This document shows positions 23,154 to 34,859 of a DNA stretch of 64,000 bases, one piece after another. Source of the stretch: Desmodus rotundus (Eukaryota; Chordata; Mammalia; Chiroptera; Phyllostomidae); assembly GCF_022682495.2 (NCBI RefSeq), contig NC_071389.1:43910239-43974238 (forward strand), written 5' to 3'. A program made the translations under genes and the position numbers. Position 1 is the stretch's first letter; the number at the start of each line of letters is the position of its first letter. The notes below the pieces were generated by a model. The model worked only from the letters and a program-made list of their open reading frames with translations. It did no database searches and was not told the DNA's origin.

Positions 23154-23283
23154 CAGGGTGAGGCAAAGGTAGGTTTATAGTTGTTTGTATGGAAAATAAT
23201 AAAATAATTAATAAATAATAATACAAGAATAAACTGCATATTTTCTGTACTTACAACTGTAAATCTACTTTTGCCCCATCCTG
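23154..23283 (+). mobile_element. Mariner-type MITE, 130 bp
   Basis: Terminal inverted repeats of about 31 bp: cagggtgaggcaaaggtagg tttatagttg at the left, and caactgtaaatctacttttg ccccatcctg at the right, which reverse-complement to match with four or five differences. TA duplications flank it exactly at 23152-23153 and 23284-23285. The interior is AT-rich (aaataataaaataattaata) with no coding capacity, so it must have been mobilised by a full-length mariner. Confidence 0.92.
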
Positions 23284-23289
23284 TATTTA

Positions 23290-23677
23290 AATATTCCTTC
23301 ATTGAAACATCCTAATTTGTATATTAATTTATGTATATCTTTTTACTAGAAGTATAATCGGAGCTATGAATATACAAAAATTCAGTTTCTTTTTATTGCC
23401 TATAATACAGTACTATGTGGCTATTTCATAAAATTGCTGTAAGAATTAATGAATTATGTGAGAAAGGATTTTAAGTATTAAAAAGCCTATTCTAAGTGAA
23501 AACATTATTATAATAATTCTATATCTTTGTCCAGTTATAATACACAAGAATCATTTTATAAGGCTGCTTATATATCAACTTCCAAATAGTCTAATTAAAA
23601 AATGTTTTAACCTATATTTTAGGCAAAAAAGAGAGTCTAATTGTAAATCGGATCCAATGATTAAAAATAAAAGCATT
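23290..23677. other. Unassigned AT-rich sequence
   Basis: No gene or named repeat seen. Confidence 0.45.
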
Positions 23678-23840
23678 GTCAATTTAAGTATTTCAACTGC
23701 CAGAGTTCTATAGGCCAGATAATAATTTTAAATAATAGTTACATTGTTAATTGTTGAAATAATATGTAATAGTCTTTTTTCTCCTCAATCATTAAAATCT
23801 TATATAATATTCCAATAATAATTTATCACTAAGACAGGTA
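23678..23840 (+). repeat. Copy B of a locally paired unassigned sequence
   Basis: Partner of 19360-19530, described there. It differs by small indels, mainly between 23765 and 23815. Confidence 0.65.
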
Positions 23841-24134
23841 TTTTTCTAAGTAATGTATCACCAAACCACATTTTGTTTCTGGTGTCATCTGCTGACATCA
23901 ATCCATGCTATAAAATGACACATCGGCTAAAATCTTGATAAACTTTGGAATGAAATTCACTGACATGCAACTAAAAATAGACCCTTTTTAATTTTTTCAA
24001 CAAATTGAATATGAATATGGTGATAGAAATACATTAGGATAATAGAAATTCACCCTACATTAGTTTTTAATGAATCTTAGATATCACAATTCTTTCATAT
24101 TCCAAATTTTAATTAGTCTTCAAAAATAATAACT

Positions 24135-24365
24135 ACCACCCCTTGAGCGGTCACAACACAGCCGATACTGTCCTAAGCACTTCACATGCTTTACTTCACA
24201 AAACGCTCACAGCAGCTTACGCAGTACTGTACATGTTAATTAGTGTGCCCCTTGGATAGCAATGGAAACTGAGACTCAGAAGAAAAGAAATTTGTTGCAA
24301 ATAGAAAAACCAGGATTTAAATACCTCAGGTTATTATGTGAGTCCAAAGCCCATAGTTATAACTA
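24135..24365 (-). mobile_element. MIR SINE, antisense
   Basis: ctgtcctaagcacttcacat, caaaacgctcacagcagctt, atggaaactgagactcagaa and aaaccaggatttaaatacc are in the order of an antisense MIR. Confidence 0.7.
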
Positions 24366-24369
24366 ACCA

Positions 24370-25410
24370 TCCAATTTTAAGAAAACCATGTCCTAAAGTA
24401 TGGAGAAGTAGAAAAGTCAACAAAGTTAAAATACAAAGAAAGGTTTGCTATAGAGAAAAAAAAAAGATACTGCTAATCGTTAAAGAGAGAAGGAAATGTA
24501 AACTACACTAAGAGTCTTAAAGATACATTGACAAAACAAATGAGACAAAGGAATTTTCATTTTTAAGAAATAAGTTTCTTTTGACAATATTTTGAAGATG
24601 CCTTCAGAGAATAATCCCTTTCAGAGTTTCTTGCTGAACATGTTTTCAGTCTAGACTGAAAATTCAAGGTCTTTTAATTATCAAGTTTTTCACACCTGTA
24701 GAGTGGTTTCACAAAATAATGTGCATAAATTTTTAAAGCATTTAATAACAAGTTATCGAATATCTGTGAGGAAAGAAAACACAGGTATTTAAGCTCTACA
24801 CTGTCATTTCTCCTCGATGGGAAATTAAGTTATTTTCAAATGATCAAAAAATTCATGACACAATTAAAACACAACAAACAAGAGTCACATTTTATAAGGC
24901 AGCAATTATGTTCATGTGCTACCAGGATAATTGAAAGACAGAAGACATTTCATTCGTTAATAACACAGAACTTCTTCTAGCAGGTTTCCTAGAGCTCATT
25001 AGATATTCCCTGGCTGATTCTCCTAAGTAATTAGATTTTAACAGGATTTTCAACAGATCAGAGCACTCTCTGTGGGTGCCAATAGAAGAGTCCCCCTCTG
25101 GCCTTACCAGCAGGGCAGAGCAGATAACATCCAGACTGGGAGTTAATAGGACAATTACTGGCCTCTTTTAAATGAGTTACATTAATGCACTTAAGCTAAA
25201 TGGCTCTGCATATGATTAAATATTAACATCTGCAAAATATGAAATGATATGCAATCAAGTTTTGTTGTTTTAATTTCCCCAAAGAAAGATTTCTATTGTT
25301 CATATAAATGCCTTTAAGTACTGTGTATTAAACATTTTTAGGGTATACTAGTAGAAAGTTGGAAACCGTTCTTCTCACTTAAGAGTCCTAAAGTATACTG
25401 ACTTTTAGGG
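24370..25410. other. Unassigned AT-rich sequence
   Basis: No gene or named repeat recognised. The 24,960-25,260 part (aggtttcctagagctcatta onward) looks unique. Confidence 0.4.
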
Positions 25411-25414
25411 TGCT

Positions 25415-26560
25415 ACTTCTGGCTATGATGGAGTAACTAAATAAACAGACAAATATATAAAATGATAGTTTTCAGACATTGGACACCAGGCAGTGCAAGA
25501 CAATGATCCTTGAGAGAAGGGAAAATAAATAAGGTGGTTTCTCCGAGTTGAGAGACAGGGTTGAGAGTCTGGGGTAGACAAAGTGGCTGGAATTCACAGG
25601 ACAGAGTACTAGGGAGGATGGAGTCTCAGAGTACCAAAGAGCTCTCTGAAGGTCTGCAGAGGGTGCCCCTCAAGTCTTCTGAGAGCTGATCAGCACATGC
25701 ACAGGAGAAAGCTAGCCTGATGGGAAAAAGAACCACTGGAAAAAAAGCAGATGGAACCATTTTCAGAGCTCACACAGGGCTGGGAATAGTTCACATTCCC
25801 AACTGCCAGTTTTAAAAAAACACCCACCAAAACACCTCATAACACATAAGGCAACAGGTAGAGAACTCAGAGGATATTGTCTCAGGAGTAGGGGCAAAGT
25901 AGCCCTAGACTAAAAGTTGCTCCAGTCCTACCTAAAAAAACTTAAAGTCAAATCTAAAGAGAATCAATCTATTCCCAATTTATTTGAGTGTTGCAGAACA
26001 AGGCTGAAAAGTATTTACAAGAATACAAAAGAATCCAGCACTAAGCAACATAAAATTCACAATGTCAAGTCCCCAAATTCACTAAGTCAGGAAAGAAGCA
26101 GGAAAACATCACCCATCATGAGGAGAAAAAATCAATCAAGACAAACAAAACCCCAAATTAAACATCAGTCACTAAGAGAAAAGAACAGTAAAACAGCTGT
26201 TGTAAATACACCACACATGGTCCAGACGACAGAGAAAATCAGGCGCATGGTAAGGAGAGACATGGAAGACACGGAAATGACCTAAACCAAACTCCTGAAG
26301 ATGAAAAATACAACGTCTCAGATAAAAAACACACTGGACAGAATTAACAGTGGTTGGACTCTGCAGGCTGCAAAAAAGATGGACAGAGCATCAGTGAGCT
26401 GTGGCACAACTTCAAGCAGCTTATGTGAGTAATTGAAGCCCCAGAAAGAAAAGAGAAAAAGAAAAAATATCTGAAGATACAATGACTGAAGTTTTTACAA
26501 TTTCGAAGAAAATTATATACCCAAGAAACATGAAGCTACGCCAAGGCACATCATAAATTA
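25415..26560 (+). mobile_element. HAL1/L1M 5' region with decayed ORF1
   Basis: The order tgctacttctggctatgatg gagtaac, then a long 5' leader, then cctgaagatgaaaaatacaa cgtctcagat, acactggacagaattaacag, gatggacagagcatcagtga gctgtgg, and cccaagaaacatgaagct is that of an old L1M/HAL1 5' end running into ORF1. ORF1p is an RNA-binding chaperone. Here stops and indels are frequent; the longest residual frame, 25917-26285, is not the genuine one throughout. Confidence 0.7.
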
Positions 26561-27215
26561 AATAGCCTAAACTATGCTCATCTTAAAATGCACTTTAGAT
26601 ATACTTTAATTGCCTCTAGCAAAACCCAGTGTATATCGGTCCAGGCCTGATCCAAAGGTAGTCTTGTACTTGAACCCTATGATACTGGCCCATAACATTT
26701 TCTAAGAATAATTTTCAACCTAATGCAAAGTCAATTTTGCCATTAAGTATGAGGTATTTCAGAAGTTTTATCATGAATTCCATTCTTTACTTATTGATTT
26801 TTATAAAGAATTGTTTCCTATTCTTATTGTCATTGTAAGGTTACTAGCCTTATACTCCAAAACATTACTATAAAATATCAAATTAGGCCCCAGCAAGTGC
26901 AGAGGCAGAGCCTGAACCAGACAAATACGTGCTGACAGGCACTACCTCTATCCCTTAATTGGCTTTTATTCATTTGGATAAAATAGGGCATACAATCAGT
27001 AAGAATCTTCCTACCCACAGGGGCCTCACACAGTCACCAGTTACTTAGTGGCAAGTTCACGTCTTCACACACCAGAGAGAAATGGGTCCTGTGTGCTTAC
27101 AAAGAGGTGCTCACCAGCCATAACCTTTTTTTCCGTGAGAAACAAGCTAAAGGTTTTAGGGTTATATCATAAAGAAAAACTGCCTGATGTTGGGATGAAT
27201 TCAAAATAAAAATAA
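26561..27215. other. Unassigned sequence
   Basis: No gene or named repeat recognised. Confidence 0.4.
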
Positions 27216-27229
27216 GAATTTTCTCTTTT

Positions 27230-27430
27230 TTAAGATTTTGCTTATTTATTTTTAGTCAGAGAGGAAGGGAGGCAGAAAAAGAGAAAGGCATCAATGTGTG
27301 GTTGCCTCTCATGCACCCCCAACTGGGGACCTAGCCTGCAACCCAGAGATGTGCTCTGACTGGGAATCGAACTGGCGACCCTTTGGTTCGCAGGCTAGTG
27401 CTCAGTTGACTGAGCCACATTAGCCAGGCT
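27230..27430 (-). mobile_element. VES SINE, antisense
   Basis: On minus it starts at cctggctaatgtggctcagt and ends in aaataagcaaaatcttaaa. The B box appears on plus as gggaatcgaactgg. Target-site duplication gaattttct at 27216-27224 and 27431-27439, 9 bp perfect. Confidence 0.93.
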
Positions 27431-27439
27431 GAATTTTCT

Positions 27440-28845
27440 TAAAGTCTTAAATTCAAGTTCTGTTATGATTAGATGGTATCATATAATCCTAGTAAAATCT
27501 GCCGTATACCGGATCTGTCTTTTCTATTACTCTGTGAACACTTGATTGTTTGAAATGATACATAAAATTTTTAGCTGAGCCACAAGTTCTACCAGCTCTC
27601 AAAGAGCAAAGCTTGGAGTTTGTCATGTTCAGAGAGGCTTTTTGCATTGAATTTCACCTCCCTATTTCTATTTGTTCATATATAAGTTTAGTTCTGTAAT
27701 TCTATTCTCCCTCATGGAATTTTCAAATGTCTGTATCTTGCTTTAAGTACTTTTAATTATTACAGAGTCCTTAGGTCGAAACAAGTTTCTCCAATCTAAT
27801 TACACTTTATGGGTATTTGGAGAACTAGTAACTAGTTATTTTAAAGAATTCTGTGAATGAAGTAACCATTTTCTGAAATTTTTGGTGAAGTCTGATTTTT
27901 ATGTATCAAATTTGTCTTAAATACAGTACACAAAATAAATTGTTAATAAAGTATATTTGTAGAATATACTTTATTAACAATTATATTATATTTATATTAC
28001 AATTATATTATACTTATATCTGGGTAGAAAGGAATACCTTGTATAATTTGCTGAGTACTGTCCATGGACACTGGGAAATGTTAATATCACAAAAGTACAT
28101 ACAGATAACAAATCAGACCATGAGTTTTAGAAAATGGGTTGAATCAACTTGGCCAAATAGATTACATTGGTCATACTGAAATCCATATGAAAACTAGCAT
28201 TTGCAAAGAGCTCAACGAAATCAAATTGGCCTAAATGATTTATAAGGGCCCCTCATTTCCCTTTCCTTCCCTCCTTTTGAGATTTTTCAGGGCTATTTTA
28301 CAAAATAAACTTGAATTTCTGGTAGTAAGCATATTAACGGATTAGACTGGTGCAGTGGACATTTAAATATGCCCTATTAAAACACAGTGTTGAAACTAAG
28401 GGAAGACAAGGGTACTACACATGAAAGAGGGTAAAGGATAAAATTCCCATGGTTAACTGTGTGATTTTTTAATCACATTTAGAAAGCAGAACTAAAACCT
28501 ATGAGTTGAAATTACAGGAAAACAAGCTAGGCCCAATATAAAGGACTAAACTTTCTAAGCATCTGAGCTAAACAAAGATCAAAGATCTGGTGTCCCATCA
28601 CTCTAGTGTGCAAACATCCACTGACCATTTGGCAGGGATTGTTTAGATTGGACTCGAGTGTTGTACAGAATATTGGATTAGACAGCATTTAAAAACCTAA
28701 TCCTTAAGTCTTTCTCAACATTCACAAGATCTGTTTCTATGACCCTAAGTGCTTTGGTGGCTATCCAAGGAACTTCCTTTGTCTTAATTTCTCCATAGGA
28801 CGGCTGAAATACCTGCCCCTTTATTGTATATAGGAAATACTAAGC
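27440..28845. other. Unassigned AT-rich sequence
   Basis: No gene or named repeat seen apart from the hairpin listed separately. Confidence 0.4.
27938..27982. repeat. Perfect 20-bp inverted repeat with 5-nt loop
   Basis: Left arm 27938-27957 (aattgttaataaagtatatt) and right arm 27963-27982 are exact reverse complements, separated by tgtag. It is followed by AT-rich quasi-repeats (attatattatatttatatta). It could extrude as a cruciform or fold as an RNA hairpin. No transposon or gene context explains it. The stem is short for a microRNA precursor. Confidence 0.9.
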
Positions 28846-28849
28846 CAGA

Positions 28850-28990
28850 AAAGACCTAGGGTAGTTCTGGTTCTGTCACTAAATTGTTGGATGACTTTGA
28901 ACCAATCATTTAACATTTCTTGGTTTTGGTTTTTCATCAGCAGATGTGACCTTGTCTTAAGAGTTCACTCCACTTTATAGAGTTTGATTC
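28850..28990 (+). mobile_element. MIR SINE
   Basis: ctggttctgtcactaaattg ttggatgactttgaaccaat catttaacatttcttggt matches the MIR core. Confidence 0.65.
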
Positions 28991-28999
28991 TCCAAGTCT

Positions 29000-30215
29000 C
29001 TGACTCTTACCTGTATGTCAGCCTAGCACCTTGCTAGCATAGCCAAAACTCAATGTTTCTAGCATTCTGAAAAATGTAAAATCTCTGACATTATAATTCC
29101 ATGTTCCTGTTGTGGGAAATCCTACACTCATAACTAATTTCTACTGTTTGCCCCACCAGTACCCATTTATAATGGCCAATCAATCACAAAGGAGAGTCCT
29201 GGAAGCTTCTTTATTTATCAATTGTCTTCACACAGCAGCTCAAACATTCAACTTGCAGATGGTATTACTATTACCAAACAGTGTTACATTTCCTGATAAG
29301 AATCACACCGCCCCTGTTCCCAAAGCAACTCCATGTGCTATAACCCTAAAAAAGAGCAAATAGATGAGCTCCAGTTTCAATTCTTTTTTAAATTGTCATT
29401 TCAATATTTTAAAATATTAGTTGTATCATTTACTGCTGCTTCTAAAATAATATGCACAGAATATTACTAAGAGACATGTTAAATGAATCACTGTGGACAA
29501 TGCCAAGTGCAGCACAGAGAAATAACTGAAACCAATTCTTACAGCAATGCATCACAATGGACCGTTGGGCCATTTGCCTACACCTAACTCTAGGTTGTTA
29601 AATTCAGAAGCAATCTCTTTAAAATGAGAAAACTGCTTCATGTTCTCTGTCCTGTGTCTACCTTATAATATTCTTTTGTACTCCAATTAGAGATGGGCCT
29701 TTATAGACTTCTTTCTTCTATTAACTTCTTTCTTTATAGAACTTCTTTCTTCTTTCTTCTTTTGATCCAAAAACTCTACTTCAAAAACCTAGAATAAAAT
29801 TCTTGATTTCTTGCTGGAGGGTTGGTTGGTTGTAAAATCTAGTTTCTGAATGTTTGAAATCATAATGGAAAAATCAACCTTTCTTGTTGTACTATACCCA
29901 CTTCATGCTATTTTCTGCCTCCAACGGATGTTAAGAGGATGAGGCCACAATCATTAGCCAGCTTTCCTATCTGCCATCCAGAAACACTCAGGTGAGGGAA
30001 AAAAAATCTAAATAACAAGAAAAGTCTGCCCTCGGTAACTATTAGATTCAGAAGTTAATAAAACTAACGACATACGCATGGCACTCCAAACATACCTACA
30101 TATAAACCTCCATGTCACTTGATGTGCTGGCAACCTGATGAGGTAACATAAGGCATGAACTACCATTCACAGAAAGGAAAAATCCTATGGAAATGACTTG
30201 CCTGGTCACACAATA
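29000..30215. other. Unassigned sequence with a pyrimidine-rich patch
   Basis: No gene or named repeat seen. Positions 29705-29765 are an imperfect (CTTT)/(TTCT) run. Confidence 0.45.
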
Positions 30216-30219
30216 AGCT

Positions 30220-30610
30220 TGCTACGGGCTGAACTGTGTCTCCCTCCCCTTCTACAACTCTTATGTTAAAGCCCTAACCTGGAATGTGACTATTTAGACA
30301 AAGGGCCTATAAGGAGGTAATTCAAGGTAAATGAAGTCAGAAGGGTGGGGCCCACATATGATAGGATTAGTGTCCTTGTGCAAAGAATGTTCACTCAATC
30401 TCTCCGAGTGCACGCAAAGAAGAGGTCTGGAGGGCGCAGAGCAAATGGTGGCTGTCTGCACAGGAGGACGAAGCCCTCACCAGGACCCACCCATGCTGGC
30501 ACTCTCGGCGCCACCTCACAGCCCCCAGAACTGTGAGGAAATAAGTGCCCGCTGTTTAAGCCATCCAATCTGTAGTACTGTTTCTTACGGCAGCCCAAGC
30601 TGACTAAGGC
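30220..30610 (+). mobile_element. MaLR solo LTR (MLT1/MST-like)
   Basis: Ordered landmarks: tgctacgggctgaactgtgt ctccctcc, actcttatgttaaagcccta acc, ggaggtaattcaaggtaaat gaagtcag, ggtggggcccacatatgata ggattagtgtccttgt, cccccagaactgtgaggaaa taagt, gccatccaatctgtagtact gtttcttacggcagcccaag ctgactaagg. These are the start, polyadenylation region and end of an MLT1-type LTR. No internal retroviral sequence flanks it. Confidence 0.88.
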
Positions 30611-31139
30611 GGAGCCAATGATCACGAAACTTCTTAGAGCCAAAGTCTCTTGCCTCTCCGTCTTCTGCAGCGTCAGTACCGTACAGTGGCCGGCACTGAA
30701 GTACTGAGAATGATCACGTAAATTTGAAGCACTTTTTCCTGAACTTCTTGTGGCTGCCCCAAGAGCTGCTGTCTCTTCACTTTCCATCAAGTAACAGAAG
30801 TATTGTTATCCTGAAGATACTCCTCAGAGGGGAAAAATGGGAGCATCACCAAAACTGTGTAATGAAGCCTGTGGATTTGTCCCTAGCAATAAACTTTTGA
30901 ACTGATTCCTCTGTTCAAAATTTCCACCTGTTATTGGAGGATGATTTTTTTTTTCTTATGTTTAAAGTTTCTTTCTATGAAGAGAGCTAAGGCCTCTCTT
31001 TCCACCTTACACATTAGCCTCTGATTGGTACAATAAAATTTGTGAAGACTAGCGAGGCATGCTCCAACGGGCTCAACTCATCTTTCTCTTGAAATGAGCC
31101 TGTCCACAGAAAGCAGAAATTCTTTGCTCCTCCATGTTA
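30611..31139. other. Unassigned sequence
   Basis: No gene or named repeat recognised. A polypyrimidine patch (T-rich) lies near 30945. Confidence 0.4.
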
Positions 31140-31153
31140 AAAATCATACCTAC

Positions 31154-31366
31154 TGCCTGACTGGTGTGGCTCAGTGGATTGAGCACTGGACTGCGAACCA
31201 AAGGGTCACTGGTTTGATTCCTAGTCAGAGCACATGCACGGGTTGTGGGCCAGGTCCCCAGTAGGGGGTGCACGAGAGGCAACCCCTACTTGTTACTGTT
31301 TCTCTCTCTCTCTTTCTCCCTCCCTTCCCCTCTCTCTAAAAATAAATATATAAAATCTTTAAAAAC
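31154..31366 (+). mobile_element. VES SINE
   Basis: Head cctgactggtgtggctcagt, then ggattgagcactgg, pyrimidine tract, and aaaatctttaaaaa tail. Target-site duplication aaatc[a/t]tacctac at 31141-31153 and 31367-31379, one mismatch in 13. Confidence 0.94.
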
Positions 31367-31379
31367 AAATCTTACCTAC

Positions 31380-32595
31380 ACAATCCTTCCATATAAGGAA
31401 ACCCAAGACCTAGTGAGTAAGTATGCCTTATGTCACTCTTTGTTAGAATGCCCATTTGGTTTCCACTCTGAGCCAACAAAGCCTGCATCAGTAATAAAGG
31501 TGGTGTCTGGCTGCAATAGTAACTCCTTTCCTTTTAATTTCTCAGATTATTCACAAAGAGGAAAAGCAGGATGTTATTTAATGCAAATCCTATCAGAGGC
31601 CACCAGTTTCCCTGCAGGACAAGGCCTTAACCCTTACTATCACTACTATTTGAGAGGCCAGGAGAAAACACGGACCTTCATAAGGGCAGAATTATCCTTG
31701 CAAAGACTGCAGTAAATGTTTGTTGAAGGAGAAAAAAAATGGAAAGAGAAGATATACCGTATATACCCAGTGTTAATGGAAAGCCTATTTCTGCCATATA
31801 CATTAGAGAAATTGTTCAAGAACAGTTCATCCATGTGAAAATATTAGCACTGTAATTCTGCCAAGGTCAGTAAGACCTAGTGATTTGCTAAGATATCACC
31901 TTCATTTCACCAGGTAAATAAAGGTTCCTTTTTCAGTATGTCCTATCCAAGAAGGCACTCCACAGCAACAGTTAAATTATGAATACAGCACATATGTTCC
32001 ATACCATATCATTTACAGCACAATTTAGCATAGACATAATGCTTTGTAACAAACTACAATACCATTCACAAAATGCATTTAAATAGCATAATTTAGTTCA
32101 TTAAATTCAGTCATTTACAGTAAATCAAAATCATCATAGGAATTGAAGAGAGTACACAGTTGTTTGTTTGAATAGTTAAGCTAGGTAAGTCAATTTCTTT
32201 TTGAAGGTCAAGGACAGAGTTGTTTCCATTTTCTGTTATAAAAAAGATACAGCTGGTGTCAAAAGATAATTTAATGTTATCTCAAAATGATCCACCCTCT
32301 TTTTATTCCTCCCCCTCTCTCCCTCCTGGTTGCATATCATATCGCTGCCACTCTTGAAATAGATCCAACTCCCTGAAAACATTTTACATACTAGTTAAAC
32401 AGAATGTGTCTGCAGATTTTACAAAATCTCAGATATACAATTTCTTCACATACCAAAACATGCACGCTTGGCCCTGAGAAAGGCTCAAACACTAGATCAC
32501 AGAACACATAATTGCTGGTCTGTCTGTTGTTCATATCCTACTATATGCCTCTCGTGGGTATATAGTGCCTGGTCAACCACGTTCGGATTCCGACA
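31380..32595. other. Unassigned sequence
   Basis: No gene or named repeat recognised. Plus-strand ORFs here (31245-31715, 32468-32806) either run out of the VES SINE or carry no motif. Confidence 0.45.
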
Positions 32596-32599
32596 GCCT

Positions 32600-32725
32600 A
32601 GCACGCTGTGTAAATTCCTTGAAAGCAACAACTGGTTCTTTCATTTATTTATGTTTATTCTTCATGACTTCTACCATAATGTTGCACACATACTCCATAG
32701 ATATTTGTTGATTAAAAAATCTTGT
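32600..32725 (+). mobile_element. LINE L2 3' end
   Basis: taaattccttgaaagcaaca actgg, taatgttgcacacatactcc atagatatttgttgatt fits a diverged L2 terminus. Confidence 0.5.
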
Positions 32726-33280
32726 CAGAGGGGCTTACCTCAGGACATATTTTATAAACAGACAAATTCACTATATTTTTTGTGGTCTTTGCAAACCAGT
32801 GCCTAGGTAACAAGACAAAGTAAGAAAAGAGTTCAGGACTTAACAGGAATTACTTGACCCCATCTTACTGTTTCACTGTCCAGTGTACCCCAAGCAGGAC
32901 TGTGCTCCAGGTGGACACAGCTCTGTCTTCACTTGACACGAGTCTTTCTCCTGGCCTTTGTCTGAAATGCTTTCACTACAAACTCAGCGACAATTAAAAA
33001 CAGGAGGGCTTCAGCTCTAGGACAGCTGCTTTAAAGCCACTGCAATCTAAGCAGCAGTCATACGGGCTCAGCATGTATCCAGAACACTGATAACCTTATG
33101 TACTCCTTGCACTAGGCGCTGTTAACGGCCGAGGATATACACTCAGGTAAGACCTGAGCTCTGTCCTCGAGCTGCTTCTAATAGAATCTAGTAGGGCATA
33201 CCAACAGCAGTGCAGTCTCTGAGGTGACACTGAGTGCTGAGAGCAAGCACACTACCTTGATAGAAAGATACCACTTCCCA

Positions 33281-33491
33281 CCCTGGCTGGTGTGGCTCAG
33301 TGGACTGAGTGCTGACCTGCAAACTAAATGATCGCCGGTTCAATTCCCAGTCAGGGCACATGCCTGGGTTGTGGGCCTGGTCCCCAGTTGAGGGTGTGCA
33401 AGAGGCTACCATCACACATAGATGTTTCTCTTCCTCTCTTTCTCCCTCCCTTCCCCTCTCTCTAAAATAAATAAATGAAATCCTTTTAAAA
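33281..33491 (+). mobile_element. VES SINE
   Basis: Head ccctggctggtgtggctcag, B box ggttcaattcc, pyrimidine tract and aaataaataaatgaaatcc tail. Flanking aaagatac[c]acttccc at 33264-33279 and a near copy (aaagatacacaattccc) at 33492-33508 form an imperfect target duplication. Confidence 0.94.
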
Positions 33492-33612
33492 AAAGATACA
33501 CAATTCCCTCTACTCAGCACTACTCATCCTACAGGAAGAATTGATTTCCATCCTCAGCACCTTTGAGAAGGCTAAGGACACACTGCAGGGAGTACAAAGG
33601 AGAGCTGCCAGG

Positions 33613-33640
33613 TGGGGTGGGTGGGATGGAGTGCGGGGGT
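33613..33640 (+). repeat. G-rich tract, possible G-quadruplex
   Basis: ggggtgggtgggatggagtg then cggggg gives four G runs, with one nine-base loop, so stability is doubtful. Confidence 0.6.
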
Positions 33641-34048
33641 GCCTTCTCACATTCCCTCCCCTCAGGTTACCTTACCTTGTACTGAAAGTAACTGTTCTTG
33701 ACAGTATCTGAGTATTGCTGGGGTGAGTCTTGCTGGTTTGAGGAACCATGTCCAAGTCCATGACCATGAATAGCCTCTAACAATTTTAACTCCCTGTACT
33801 GAAAGTACGAATGGCGGCACAAAGCCCAAGCTATGAAGTGCGTTCTCAGGTTGCAAATAAGATCTCTGTAGCCTGACTTCAGTCATGTTTCCCTATGTAA
33901 CAGAGATTGCTACTTTCCTCCAATGTCTGTCCCCTCCCCTTCTATTGGTGATAAAATGTTTAGCTGGAAACGAGGCCACCCCCCCAAAAAAGTTTGTTTC
34001 CCAGTTTCCCCTGTAGCTAGATGTGGCCATGTAAATAAATTCAATTAG

Positions 34049-34270
34049 CCCTGCCTGGTGTAGGTCAGTGGATTGAGTGCCGGCCTGTGAACCAAAAGGT
34101 TGCCAGTTCAATTCCCAGTCAGGGCACATGCCTGGGGTGTGGGCCAGGTCCCCAGTTGGGGGCATGCGGGAGACAACCAGTCGATGTACCTCTCACACAT
34201 TGATGTTTCTCTCCCTCTTTTTCTCCCTTCTTTTCCCTCCCTCTAAAAATAAATAATCTATAAAAAAAGA
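34049..34270 (+). mobile_element. VES SINE
   Basis: Head ccctgcctggtgtaggtcag, B box agttcaattcc, both cgatg-type and cattgatg-type core blocks (cagtcgatgtacc then cacattgatg), and a short tail. The target duplication is not clear. Confidence 0.92.
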
Positions 34271-34644
34271 AGTGTTAAATTTAAATTCTATGGGATGCAA
34301 GTAGAAATGTCAGGGGGAAATGTCAGGTGACAACTTCTGGGAACCTTGAGTGACAAAGGATAAATTCCTCATCCTGCTGATTGGGACATGAATGTCACGA
34401 CTGAAGCTCCCTCATGAACCATCATGACAGGGGCCACACTCCAGGGATGGGGAAGCAGAAAGTCAAAGGAACTGGGTCCCTGAGGACTTTGTGGAACAGA
34501 GCCACCATTCCAGTCCTGGATTGCCTCTCTCCAGATATTCAACTGAAATAGAAATTATTTTCTATCTTATTTCAGCCACTAAATTCAGCCACTATTTGGA
34601 GGCCCTGTTATTTGTAATCTCGCTTTCTCCCAGGTCCTCCTCTA

Positions 34645-34855
34645 GCAGGCCTGCCATGAGCCAGGCACTGTGCTAAGTCTCGAAATACATCTCATTTAAC
34701 CCGCACAGATACCCTGTTAGGGAGCTCCTGTGATGAGCTCTATTTCATAGATGAAGAAGCAGAGACTTCGAGAGATAGATTCATGTGCTAACAGGAGGCA
34801 AAGCTGGGATTTGGAGCCCAGCAGTTTGTCCCCAGAGTCTATGGCCTTTATCTCT
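34645..34855 (-). mobile_element. MIR SINE, antisense
   Basis: tgccatgagccaggcactgt gctaagtc, atctcatttaacccgcacag, atgaagaagcagagacttcg and aggcaaagctgggatttgga gcccag match antisense MIR end to end. Confidence 0.85.
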
Positions 34856-34859
34856 ATGC

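Noticed and set aside
25917..26285. 122-codon plus-strand ORF
   Set aside because: It is a chance opening within the decayed HAL1/L1M 5' region.
30331..30790. Candidate gene in the 30.3-30.8 kb GC-richer area
   Set aside because: ORFs on both strands fall in an MLT1-type LTR; no gene signature.
31154..31366. tRNA-like gene at the head of the VES SINEs (A and B boxes)
   Set aside because: The boxes are present but the 3' half cannot fold as a tRNA, and the sequence is a dispersed SINE with tail and target duplications. The same holds for all VES copies.
31245..31715. 156-codon plus-strand ORF
   Set aside because: It starts inside the VES pyrimidine tract and runs into unassigned DNA; the product begins with SINE-derived low-complexity leucine/serine sequence.
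33188..33520. 110-codon minus-strand ORF and similar ORFs at 34,000, 45,500, 50,500, 55,700 and 40,500
   Set aside because: These are translations of VES SINEs (recurring PGMCPDWELN-type peptide), not genes.
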